Shown: positions 52,427 through 62,960 of the stretch, in pieces
Numbering within the stretch: position 1 is the stretch's first letter
How the letters are laid out: each line of letters begins with the position of its first letter
Origin: Bicyclus anynana
Taxonomy: Eukaryota; Arthropoda; Insecta; Lepidoptera; Nymphalidae
Direction: 5' to 3'
Length of the DNA: 64,000 nt
Assembly: GCF_947172395.1 (NCBI RefSeq)
Contig: NC_069087.1
Coordinates: 16,188,889 to 16,252,888, forward strand
The notes under the pieces: generated by a model
What the model was told of the DNA's origin: nothing
Database searches by the model: none
Seen by the model: only the letters and a program-made list of their open reading frames with translations
Program-made: the position numbers and the translations under genes

Positions 52427-54106
52427 AACTATACTATGCACAAAAATTAAGGGAGCAGAAAAAAAATCCAAATTTTTGGGGGATTTTCAACAGGCTGTAA
52501 CTTATACAAAAATGGTCGTACAGCAAAAAAATAAAAAGCAAATTGTAGCTCTAAGTGTTTAGTTTTTGGATCTGAGTTTGAAAATTTTTTTTTGAAAATA
52601 TTTTTCGAGTAATCATAAGAAAACCACCGAAAAAAAAATTTTCGAAATTTTTTTGGTTTTTTTTTTTAATCTACGGACGTGGAAAAAATTTTTTCGACTC
52701 AACCTCCATATGGACCGGATAGCTTGTTTATTCAGATTTAATTACGTTTTTTTTAAATCTCGATACGAGCATTTCTCGCTGAGATATCGATGTTTGAATC
52801 GAAAAAGATCATTTTGTCTTTGATTACCAATATCTCAGCAACCAATGATCGCACAGAAATTTTGAGGTTGGTTTCAAAAAATTGAATAAACTCTCTACAA
52901 GGATTGGCAATTGAATTTTGAAAAAAATTTTTTTTTCAATCATTACATGAATTTGAAAAAGCATCCAAAAAAGGGCTTTTTGTCGTTTTTTGGAAAATCA
53001 AGCGCCCAATCAAAAATATTGCGGAAACCACTGACGTTAAGTGTGCCTTTTACTGTTCAATATACCCACAAAAACCCTACAAAGTTTCAATTCAATCCAG
53101 TCAACCGTTTTTTTTTCCCACTTGATCGAATTTTTGAAAAAATTAAAGGAGCAAGAATTTCGTTCTGAAAATGTCATAATTTACGCTTTTGTGCTTGCGC
53201 ACGTGTATGTGTGTGGTTTTATCAGAGATTGAGACCCTGTGGTTCGTCACTTCCACACACACACACACACACATACATCTTCGGAGAGTGAGTTTGGAGT
53301 CACAAAATACTGTGGAACACACACATACACGTGCGCAAGCACAAAAGCGTAAATTATGACATTTTCAGAGCGAAATTCTTGCTCCTTTAATTTTTTCAAA
53401 AATTCGATCAAGTGGGAAAAAAAAACGGTTGGCTGGATTGAATTGAAACTTTGTAGGGTTTTTGTGGGTATATTGAACAGTAAAAGGCACACTTAACGTC
53501 AGTGGTTTCCGCAATATTTTTGATTGGGCGCTTGATTTTCCAAAAAACGACAAAAAGCCCTTTTTTGGATGCTTTTTCAAATTCATGTAATGATTGAAAA
53601 AAAAATTTTTTTTCAAAATTCAATTGCCAATCCTTGTAGAGAGTTTATTCAAATTTTTGAAACCAACCTCAAAATTTCTGTGCGATCATTGGTTGCTGAG
53701 ATATTGGTAATCAAAGACAAAATGATCTTTTTCCATTCAAACATCGATATCTCAGCGAGAAATGCTCGTATCGAGATTTAAAAAAAACGTAATTAAATCT
53801 GAATAAACAAGCTATCCGGTCCATATAGAGGTTGAGTCGAAAAAATTTTTTCCACGTCCGTAGATTAAAAAAAAAACCAAAAAAATTTCGAAAATTTTTT
53901 TTTCGGTGGTTTTCTTATGATTACTCGAAAAATATTTTCAAAAAAAAATTTTCAAACTCAGATCCAAAAACTAAACACTTAGAGCTACAATTTGCTTTTT
54001 ATTTTTTTGCTGTACGACCATTTTTGTATAAGTTACAGCCTGTTGAAAATCCCCCAAAAATTTGGATTTTTTTTCTGCTCCCTTAATTTTTGTGCATAGT
54101 ATAGTT
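52427..54106. mobile_element. Giant palindrome: two 789-bp inverted arms, 102-bp spacer
   Basis: 52427-53215 and 53318-54106 are inverse copies differing at only a handful of positions by eye (for example near 52711, 52799 and 53099). Outer ends read AACTATACTATGCACAAAAA and its inverse, followed by TTAAGGGAGCAG. The spacer 53216-53317 has a CA run and the short inverse pair CTGTGG/CCACAG. TA dinucleotides lie at both borders, so a TA-targeting long-TIR element is plausible. Open frames in the arms (such as 53041-53232 and its mirror) give proteins with no recognisable domain. Confidence 0.92.
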
Positions 54107-54364
54107 AGTTAATAAAGTTCAATAAACATTTTTTTTAAACCCGCACAAAAGGACTAAGAAAAACAAAGGCTCGTGTGGAAAGAGAAAAATAAAAAATAAA
54201 AAGACCAAAAAAAAAATACAGATGAAACATTGCAAAATGCAAATTTTGACAAATTTGTAAATGCAATGTTTTCAGCAAATACTTTTATTTGATTTTAGTA
54301 ATTTTAAAAGTAAGTAAATTATATTAACTCTACATAACGGTATTTTAGAACATCATAACATTTT

Positions 54365-54680
54365 TGACGGCCTCCGTGGCGCAGTGGCATACGCGGTGGA
54401 TTTACAAAACGGAGGTCCTGGGTTCGATCCCCGGCTGGGCAGATTGAGATTTTCTTAATTAGTCCAGGTCTGGCTGGTAGGAGGCTTCGGCCGTGGCTAG
54501 TTACCACCCTACAGGCAAAGATGTGCCGCCAAACGATTTAGCGTTCCGGTACGATGCCGTGTAGAAACCAAAAGGGGTGTGGATTTTCATCCTCCCCCTA
54601 ACAAGTTAGCCCGCTTCCATCTTAGACTGCATCATCACTTACCATCAGGTGAGATTGTAGTCAAGGGCTAACTTGTGCAT
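54365..54680 (+). repeat. tRNA-derived SINE, family B, full length
   Basis: ACGGCCTCCGTGGCGCAGTG, GGGTTCGATCCCCGGCTGGG, GGCTTCGGCCGTGGCTAGTT and end GTCAAGGGCTAACTTGT. Well preserved. Confidence 0.88.
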
Positions 54681-54818
54681 TACGGATCGTTTCCAGGGCC
54701 TTGAGGCGCAAGGTCGCGGGGTCTGTCGATGGCCCCACGCTTATCAGCCTTGCCATTTCTCAGAGCCGGTTCATAGATAGATCTATTGCAACTTTCTACT
54801 CCGTTCCTACATGTAGGG

Positions 54819-55201
54819 TAGGGTTGCCATCTCTAAAAACTGGCAAACAGGACATGAAGCTAAAATATACTGGATTTTATAAGTCATACAGAACGAATAT
54901 CGACAGGTTTCATAAACTTACTCAGTATTATAAAAGTGATACTTATGATATATTGTCATTATGTAATCAACTTTTTTTTCATTTAAAAAAATATTCTTCA
55001 TCATCATCATATCAGCTAATGAACGTCCACTGCAAGACATACTTAGGCCCTTTAGGGTCTTCCAAACGATCCTGAGCCGCTTGTATACAGCGAATCTTCG
55101 TCCGAAAAAAATATTAATTACCCGGATTAAAAAGGAAACCCCACCCGGACGTGCTCTAAACGAGGACAAATCCGGGAAAATCAGGACGGATGGTAACCCT
55201 A
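54819..55201. mobile_element. hAT-like TIR element with 8-bp target duplication
   Basis: Ends TAGGGTTGCCATC and GATGGTAACCCTA. Inside the arms, AAACAGGACATG and AATCAGGACGGAT are similar in inverse sense only in part. Flanks ATGTAGGG (54811-54818) and ACGTAGGG (55202-55209) match at 7 of 8. It is split by an RTE tail on the minus strand. Confidence 0.65.
54996..55102 (-). repeat. RTE-type LINE 3' tail nested in the hAT-like element
   Basis: The plus strand shows TCTTCATCATCATCATATCA, AATGAACGTCCACTGCAAGA and TTCCAAACGATCCTGAGCCG, the inverse of the family tail, inside 54819-55201. Confidence 0.7.
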
Positions 55202-56879
55202 ACGTAGGGACGTTATAATGGCTAGATTTGATCGCTTTGAGAAATATCGTGTGATAGTTGATACTTTACCATTGATACGTTCATGTGTGTCGTACCTACT
55301 TGGTGTAATAAATTTTCGATTAATAGACAGTTCCGTTTGTATGAAATTCTGTATTTTTTTAACCATTTTCGCATTGTCGTCTTTTGGTCTTTTGGTTGGG
55401 TGTTTCAAAGTCTAGACATAGAATTATTTTATATTTAAAAAACAAAGGCCCTATTGCAATTTTTTTATTAAATTTTATTTAGTCGGAATTCGAATTTAAA
55501 AAAAAAATATCTACCGGATATATCAGATCGCATACCGGAAACAGTGACGTACGAGTATCAATTGTATGACCTAAAAAATTGCATTCATAAAAATATTGTA
55601 TAATTTATACAGTTTGAAAAGGTGTATAAATGTAAAAACTTATAATAAATAATAATTAATTTGTCAGTTAAACAGTTTGAATTGATTGACAAATTATCGA
55701 CGCCTTTTATAACTCTCTTTAATTATTATTATCGTACTTTACGGGACCAATTTCTTTAGCGCAAAGCCAAAGCCAGAAAGGTATAAAAATTGGGACATGT
55801 ATTTTTATACTGTAACAAAAAGAACAAGCATTTGCTTTGGACAAGAACAAGCTATGTACACAAAAGTAACGGCTTTTATAATAAAAACTGTTCACAGCGT
55901 TGTTTGAGGCAACGGGTTTTTTTTGCCCGTTTAAAGTTTCCGTGACGACAATTGTTGATTACAAAAAGTACAACAATTTTGCCAATGCATTGTCGTTGTC
56001 TTAACCTATGGATGCACATGACTGTTGTACCTATGAATTCCTTCACTGCACGACTCCGTAGTATGAATATTGCAATGCAATCTATTCAATGTTTCTGTCA
56101 TTTATTCGCTTGCATTTCTAGTGACTTTTAGCCCCCATTCGCACGAGAGTTTTTTTAACGGATTAGCTACTATTGTCAGTCAACAGTCAACGAAATTGTT
56201 ACGAAATAATAAACCCGAATATTGTACAAAGAGTTCTTTCTACTGTAATTTTACGAGTAGTTTTTCACATTTTCATCAAAAAAGATAATTTTCCGCATAC
56301 GTTGCAGAGGACGTGTCAATGTTACTGAATGTTAATAAAATATGGTTTATTAAATCCATACTCTGAAGTCTTTTATTTCAAATGTATTTTATCAAGTGAG
56401 TTATAGTCTTAAATATTTGCTTACACGATACTATATCGCAAACAATCTTTTTTAAATGTTTTGTATGTTTTTGTCCATCTGTCTTGTTTGTCCGGGCTAA
56501 TCTCTGGAACGACTGAAGCGAATGTATAAGACTATTTCACTTAAAGATAGAGGGGGTTATTGACAATGGCGTGCACAAGGTTCTTAACTAGGGTATGCAA
56601 TTTTCCATTTTGTACAAAAAGAAACATCCTGGTCCAGTACAGGTTGGTAATAAATCCTCAGGATATGCATTGCGTTTCTGCATCAAAGAAGTGCACGTTA
56701 CGGGATCTAAAAAAAAAATACGCCGACAAAGTTGCTGGCGTTCGCTAGTAAATAATGTTGTTCATCTAATATCGTCATGGGCAAAATAAAATAATAAAAT
56801 AAATAAATAACCAGGTTAAAATAAATAAATAAATATCGTCAAAACGTAGGTAGGTACATTTTAGTCTCCACAACTACGC

Positions 56880-57250
56880 AGTACAAAGCAGCGCAATAAG
56901 CTCCGACCTACTTATTGTCACCGTTTAATTAGGATAATGCAGGTCATAATTTAATACAAGCCATCGTCCTATGACACGGCTAATTAAAGTCCACGATAAA
57001 TTGCCCGCTCGTCCCAGTTTGTGCGAACACGATTTTCGCGATGTTAGATAATATTTCGCCGACCTGGAATGTATATTATGTAAACGTGATGAATAGCCGG
57101 CGACCTGATTCCAACGCGATATGAATTAGATCTGGCGCCCACTGGGATTTATTATGCCACTGGAGTTTAGAAATTTCAAGTTTTACGACTGCGATGTGAT
57201 ACAGTAATTATAACTGCACTAACGAACGCAACTACATCGGTAATTTGATA
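56880..57250. promoter_or_regulatory. Unique, motif-rich stretch; candidate intronic enhancer
   Basis: Non-repetitive, less AT-rich than its surroundings, with homeodomain-type sites (GTTTAATTAGG, CGGCTAATTAAAG) spaced over about 70 bp and complex sequence such as GCCGGCGACCTGATTCCAAC. No open frame. Conservation cannot be tested here. Confidence 0.3.
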
Positions 57251-57304
57251 GTTTGCTGTTTAAAATCTTCCCCCCAAAGATTAGCCCGCTTAAACATACA
57301 CTAC

Positions 57305-57512
57305 TAACATCGTATGTGCTACCTTCTGATCACTTGAAGGTGGTGCCAAGCCAGTAGCGTATTAATTAAAGCCGTTTCTGAAAGGAACACGGGAAGGAAC
57401 TGTCTGAAAATCCTAGAATTTTATGATTTAAACGGCTTGAGTTAATGCATCACTGTGTTTGTGTTGGCACCGCCTTCAAAGTGATCAGAAGGTAGCACAT
57501 GAGATGTTATTT
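57305..57512. mobile_element. TIR element (MITE)
   Basis: Left CTAACATCGTATGTGCTACC, CTTCTGATCACTTGAAGG and GGTGCCAA mirror right TTGGCACC, CCTTCAAAGTGATCAGAAGG and TAGCACATGAGATGTTA. Arms of about 42 bp. Confidence 0.8.
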
Positions 57513-57864
57513 TTCGCTTTTTAGTTTGTTTTTGTGATTTTGACGTCGGTTAAATTTTTTTGTTAAAAATATTTTATTTTTCTGTTTTTAGTGTGTCCTA
57601 TGCTTTATGCATAGTGAACGAAATCGCCGCAGTACGGGCAATTTCGTTATTTTAATTTTTACACGAAATTACTTAATCGATTTTCATCTTTCAACAAAAA
57701 AATAATTTCAAAATTGGTTAAGAATTGACCAAGAATGAGGTAACACACATAAAAAAACATACTCGTCGAATTGATCGAACCTCCTCCTTTTTTTTGAAGT
57801 CGGTTAAAAAATAGCAGCTCTATATTGACATACTATTTAAATGGCAGGCGTTTAGAGATCTTTT

Positions 57865-57972
57865 ACTCTGGATTAACACATAGGCTTTTTCATCCCGAAA
57901 AAATCCATGGTTCCCGAGGGATTTGTATAAATTTATTTATTTCATGCGGACGAAGTCGTTGGCGTCCGCTAG
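57865..57972 (+). mobile_element. Helitron-like element, 5'-truncated
   Basis: CTCTGGATTAACACATAGGC, AATCCATGGTTCCCGAGGGA, GCGGACGAAGTCGTTGGCGT and a CTAG end; close relative of 44881-45102. Confidence 0.7.
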
Positions 57973-58282
57973 TGCCTAGTTTATAATCAGGTCACGTCTA
58001 CATGAACCCGGAGATACCCTCCCAAATCAAACTGACCTATTTCCGTAGCTATTTACCTACAAAAATAGGTTAAACAAAATAATCAGGATAACAGTTGGCC
58101 GGTTTTTCGTTGAACCATTAAAATAATGGGGTAGCCGTATTTCATACAACGGAAGTTTTTTAACTGTGTTTACTAAACAAATGTAAACCTGACCTCGTGT
58201 TGTTTAACGTTTTGTTTTTGCAATCAACAGCTGTTCTGATGGTAGTCAACACCTGGAATAATTCCAAAGTTTCACAGGTTCT

Positions 58283-58494
58283 ACCGCGACTTCGTCCGCG
58301 TGGAATTCAGTTTTTCGCAAATCTCACAAAAACCATTTTTTCGGAATAAAAAGTACCCTATGTATTGATCCCAAGTATGATTTATCTTCGTTTTAAGCCA
58401 AATCGGTTCAGTAGTTGCGGCGTTAAAGACTAAAGAGTAACAAACATCTAAACATACATCCATATAAACTTTCGCGTTTATTAAATTAGTAGGA
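58283..58494 (-). mobile_element. Helitron-like element, 3' end lost
   Basis: CGCGACTTCGTCCGCGTGGA, AAGCCAAATCGGTTCAGTAG and end TTATTAAATTAGTAGGAT; CTAG terminus missing. Confidence 0.65.
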
Positions 58495-58969
58495 TTTGTA
58501 TAAGATCAAATAATTGTTAGTTAATCGCCTCATTGGTTATCTTGACGCTACGGAGAATGAGGACCTTGGTTCGACTGGATGGGTCATGTCATGTCGGTAT
58601 CATGGGTATTTATTCTTTCAAGAAATTCTAAGCAAGTAGCCCAGAGTTGGGTTAGATGAGCACGATGAGCCTTATCTCGATCATTATCATCTAAAAGTGA
58701 TTCAACATAGAGTCAAAACAACCCCTATCACCCTAGACCTAGAACCTCCGAATTCGAACAGCGTAGGTGGCCCTGCTGTGAATGATGAATTTTGTGATAC
58801 TGAATAACCTCCTTTCTTCTCCTTTTCCCCCACAAACATACCAAAGGCCATGACGTCATTCGACATTGGACCAGACCAGTTATTGAACCCCTAGAACGTA
58901 TGCTACTGTAATTGCATTTTTTGCGAGTACAAGCCAACGGTAATAACGATTAGGTACAAAAAAACTCTT

Positions 58970-59165
58970 TCGTGCAAATAATAATTAAAGCTAATTTGCC
59001 CCACAATAGGGTCATTAGACGCGCATTAAGGAGTTAATTGAATTATTGTTATTATGTATGAAATGTATGCAACTGACATAATTCTGTTTGTTGGTCATTA
59101 GGCGGTATCTAATTAGGCGAGTGCAAGTTGCAATAGATTGCGTCGGCCCTTAGGGCTACAGTACA
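58970..59165. promoter_or_regulatory. Unique TAATTA/CATTAG-rich stretch; candidate regulatory DNA
   Basis: Contains AATAATTAAAGCTAATTTG, GTCATTAGACGCGCATTAAG, GAGTTAATTGAATTATTG and TATCTAATTAGGCGAG, a cluster of homeodomain-type cores in non-repetitive sequence. Function is inferred only. Confidence 0.3.
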
Positions 59166-59577
59166 TATTAGTACCTCCTGTTTAAACATACTTAACCTAT
59201 AAAGTGTTATGTACAACAATATTGTTATACATTGATTAGCTTTGTCCACAAAGCTCACGTTTACGTATGTAGATTTTGTTATTCAATATTAATAAATCCT
59301 TGAGTAGTGGGTTATACCTTTTTTCCTTACCTATTTTAAAGAAAAAAGGTAGAGAAGTGCATTGTGGTTAGCGTCCACTGATCCACATCGTACATAACAG
59401 ACGCATTGCATCAATTTATCAAAATTGATTAACAAAATCTATATTTCTGTACTTCTAATGTCTATGTCAATTAGCGTTTCAGTACGATGCCGTGTAGAAA
59501 CCAATATAATACAGTACATTAGATACTAAAACAAAGTTGCATTAGTTATCACCATTTGTCTCCAAAAGGGCTTAAAG

Positions 59578-59690
59578 GATCTGCGTGAAATTTTGTACTG
59601 AGATACATATAGCCTTAGATATGCTACTTTTTATCCCTATATTCCTTCGGGAATGGCATCTTAGCGGGTGAAACCACGGAGTGCCGCTAG
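59578..59690 (+). mobile_element. Helitron-like fragment with CTAG end
   Basis: ATATAGCCTTAGATATGCTA, CTTTTTATCCCTATATTCCT, GGTGAAACCACGGAGTGCCG and CTAG. Confidence 0.6.
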
Positions 59691-60201
59691 TTGTAAATAA
59701 ATAATACTTATTTCAAGTTAGCGCGATGACTTCATATGCTGCATCGTCACTTAACATCGCCTATGGTACCCATAACAACATATCTCAAGACAAGAGAAAT
59801 AAAAAATGTAAGAAGCGGTAAAGTCGAAAATATGGCTTCTTCTTTAATTCATAAAGGCGAAAGAAATGGGACTGTGATAACTCGGCCACTATAGGTCGAC
59901 AATGATTTTTTCTCTTTACGATATATATCATTGGCGTCTGATGTCTGGCGTCTGATGTGTAAGCCTACTGATGTGGTCACAATTAAATAATAAAGTTGAC
60001 TTGTCATTGAATATCATAAAATGGGTTTATAGTTTGAAAATGGCACAGTTTTCCCCGAGGGGGAATATAACAGTTTTTCGCTCGCCGCAGCCGCTCGGAT
60101 CAGATGTAATCGTTGACTTTCTACAGCTGGCTGGTCAGTCGGTTTCACTTTCAAGCGTGCGTTCGGAATGCGGCCGGACGCCGGACCTCCGACCCGCGTC
60201 A

Positions 60202-60266
60202 GCCGTGACACTGACAGTTGGGATGTCAGGGTCGCTCCCTGACATCCCAACTGTCAGTGTCACGGC
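60202..60266. repeat. Perfect 30-bp hairpin with 5-nt loop
   Basis: 60202-60231 and 60237-60266 are exact inverse complements (core CTGACAGTTGGGATGTCAGG), with loop TCGCT. The stem is a mix of G, C, A and T, not low complexity, and lies in a locally GC-rich stretch (60060-60280). Confidence 0.9.
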
Positions 60267-60384
60267 AAAATTAGAGCACTGCTACATGTAGTAGTTAGAT
60301 GTTGACGTCACGGGATGTTCGAGACTTACCTTTAGACCATTATTCTTTATTTATTTTAACACGAAGCAATACTGCTGTGTTCCG

Positions 60385-60549
60385 AGTGCCTAGTGTGAGT
60401 TTTCAATGTTTTCTTTCTTAATGTGACTATCGCGTATGTTAACAGTTGTGCAGTAGTGCAATTAGATGGCGCTGTTTCAATTAGAAAATCGCGTTTAAGG
60501 TTACGCGATAGTCACAGTATGAAAACATTGAAAACTCCTACTAGGCACT
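60385..60549. mobile_element. TIR element (MITE), about 165 bp
   Basis: Left AGTGCCTAGTGTGAGTTTTC, AATGTTTTC and TGTGACTATCGCGTA mirror right TACGCGATAGTCACA, GAAAACATT and GAAAACTCCTACTAGGCACT. Confidence 0.82.
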
Positions 60550-60719
60550 TTGGTTTAAAGTAAATGGTTGCCAGTGAAATTGCGCCATGTCTCGTATTGA
60601 CGAACATAGGACAGTACACTGTAGTGTGATGCTATTTAGACGCCCTTTTAGTAATGCTGTATCTACTTGTAGATAAAAATAGATGTCCAATAAATATAGG
60701 AAAGCTGTAACGCTTGTTG

Positions 60720-60985
60720 ACATACGGCAGCTGATTTAACGCCAGATGTGGACAGCGTTTATCGTTGTAGATCAGAGAGCGATATCGATCGGGCGCGCGG
60801 CCTGAATGCCCGGGTCGGATGCGCCTCGGATTCCTCGCCAGCAATCCGCGCTAATATCTTATTCGTGTCATTGGTGCGAAATGTCAGCGGCTTGGCACCC
60901 GCGGCGCCGGCCCCCGCGCGCCTCGCGGGCGATGCACCGGCGTGCTGCCCGCATCGCACCGGCTATATTCGGGATCGCGTTGCAT
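60720..60985. promoter_or_regulatory. CpG-rich unique island in the DRAK intron
   Basis: GATCGGGCGCGCGGCCTGAA, ATGCGCCTCGGATTCCTCGC and GCGGCGCCGGCCCCCGCGCG form the most CpG-dense non-coding patch seen. Open frames on both strands lack recognisable domains. Alternative promoter, enhancer or exon cannot be told apart. Confidence 0.35.
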
Positions 60986-61103
60986 CATTGGTAGGGTCAT
61001 CACCTTTAAAAAAAACAAATAATATAAGTTAACAAACTTCCTTATCACTGCTGAAGAAAAGACATTTTAATCGGCACAGTTAGCAAACGGCATACAGTTC
61101 GTT

Positions 61104-61210
61104 TCGTATAGCATGGTGACAGTTCGTTACGCTCTTGAAAGTTGACCGCGTTTCGCGATAATAGTACGTATATAGGGCAACTGTCACAGTACCCATGTTA
61201 TCTGAAAAAC
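61104..61210. mobile_element. Small TIR element, GATAGCATGG family
   Basis: CGTATAGCATGGTGACAG at the left and GTACCCATGTTATCTGAAAA at the right; body GCTCTTGAAAGTTGACCGCG as in 18247-18364. Confidence 0.7.
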
Positions 61211-61234
61211 ACTACTTAGTAATTACTATAATTG

Positions 61235-61345
61235 GGTTGCAGGAAGCCGCTGGATGCAGGCGGTTAAAAACTGTTTTGTTTGGAAGTTATTAAGAGAGCC
61301 CTATGTTCAGAAGTGGACGTCCATCGGCTGATAATGATGAATATT
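61235..61345 (+). repeat. RTE-type LINE 3' tail
   Basis: GCCGCTGGATGCAGGCGGTT, TTGTTTGGAAGTTATTAAG and AGTGGACGTCCATCGGCTGA, with closing ATAATGATGA. Confidence 0.75.
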
Positions 61346-62817
61346 ATTTGTCTAATTATAGGCTTCGGTTGACTTGATACGCCCTTGATAATCACAGAAA
61401 AACAAGTACTGCTTATCTTGATTTAAAAAAAAAACTAAAACAAGTCTCATGGTTACGAGTAGTCTACATTAACCGTCGCCGTTTGTAACTTGTCCACATC
61501 ACCTAACATCTTCGGTCAGTGTTTTGTTATTTGTGGAAATTAATATTGCGAATTCGTCCAAGTCAACCCTTTGACATCATTCTTATATGTTTCTTTTTCC
61601 TTTGTCGACAACCATAGTCAAAGAGCACTTTCGGTTTCGTTTGTCACGCATCTATTTTAGATAACGTCGATTATTAGAACGCCACATTTAGCTCCAACGT
61701 GCGCTGGCCGCGCGTCCCCACGTATGTGATTAATCGCGCCGGTATGAGGAAACTTCCACGTCACTTTAGGACCTATATCCGACCTCGTGTTTCCTATTTA
61801 AATACATCGACGGCTAAAATAGGGCACAATAAGGCTAGGCGAGTTTCAAAGTCAGCGTGCGACCGCAGATTAACGACGTACAGTTTAGAATCGTAGGTGT
61901 TTCGACGATATGTCGGAGACGTGAGTCACGTTTGATAACTCATAAAATGAACTTTTTATCCCAATATTGAGGAAAATTACATGTAAATTTATAATTTTTT
62001 TTTGTTACATTGTTGCGATCAGTATTAATTAAAATTACATTAAATATTTTCCTTACTCAATTCATCACATGAGCAGTTAACAACTTATGAGTAAAACTCT
62101 AACTACAAATTATACCCCACTTGAAATAGTTCGTCGATTTTTTATTTTTCACAATATTACTGCCATATTGAATTGTGATTACTGCCACGTCTTTAGTGAC
62201 ACTCGCACGCAAGATGAACCTATTGACTAAGAATCCAGAAAATCGGCCATTCCATTATTCTGTAGAGCACCAGAAACGAACAAAACATACATTGGCAAAA
62301 ACACACAACCCTCCCCTTGATCGCGCAGTTGGGTAAAAAAATCTACGGTACAGAACTGTACGGTGTGTAAACGGCGTGTGTGCAGCGGGTCTAGGCAGCA
62401 GTTATCTTGAGTTTGCGGAACGTAACCCGATACACGGGCGAGGCCGTCGCGTCCGCAGAACTGTTCTTTTCAACTTTTGTGTTTACTTCAATCGCTTTGA
62501 TTTTATAGTTATTGTTGATTATTGATCAATATCAGTAGAATCATACAAAAAAATAAAAAGAACCGACGGATGTTATATAGCTGTAGACACGGTTTCATAC
62601 GTAGATCCCGTTCCAGATGTCCAAGTTATAGCCGAGCCGATATCATTGTCTGTGCTGAATTTCACCCAGATCCGTATTTGAGCCAAGTTTGAACAATCAC
62701 CATGAATTTATTATTGTTAGGTAATTTTTATGATTAGGAATGCGGTGACTGCAATTGAAGTACATACTACTAAGTACAGAGTAAAAATATGTGTGTTTGT
62801 AAAAGATGAAAAGACGA

Positions 62818-62960
62818 AGAGCCGTGATAGCCCAGAGAATTTCTTAATTCTCTGCGTGTGTGAAGTCTGCCAATCCGCATTGGGCCAGTGTGGTGGACTA
62901 TTGGGCTAAACCCTGAGAGGAGACTCGAGCTCAGCAGTGAGCCGTATATGGGTTGACTCC
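62818..62960 (+). repeat. tRNA-derived SINE, family A, internally deleted
   Basis: The head fragment GAGCCGTGATAGCCCA is joined directly to GAGAATTTCTTAATTCTCTG, then GTCTGCCAATCCGCATTGGG and end GAGCCGTATATGGGTTG. The B box is missing. Confidence 0.75.

Noticed and set aside
52911..53623. Mirrored open frames in the giant palindrome
   Set aside because: The mirrored frames merely reflect the inverted arms. Sequences are rich in F, K and N from A/T runs and contain no transposase motif.
56560..56789. Two overlapping short frames sharing FCTKRN/ILYKKK text
   Set aside because: The surrounding sequence looks like a decayed dispersed repeat and neither frame has support as a gene.
60748..61032. 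A 94-codon frame in the CpG-rich island
   Set aside because: Open frames exist on both strands here, as expected from low stop density in GC-rich DNA, and none shows a domain. Kept only as a possible regulatory island.
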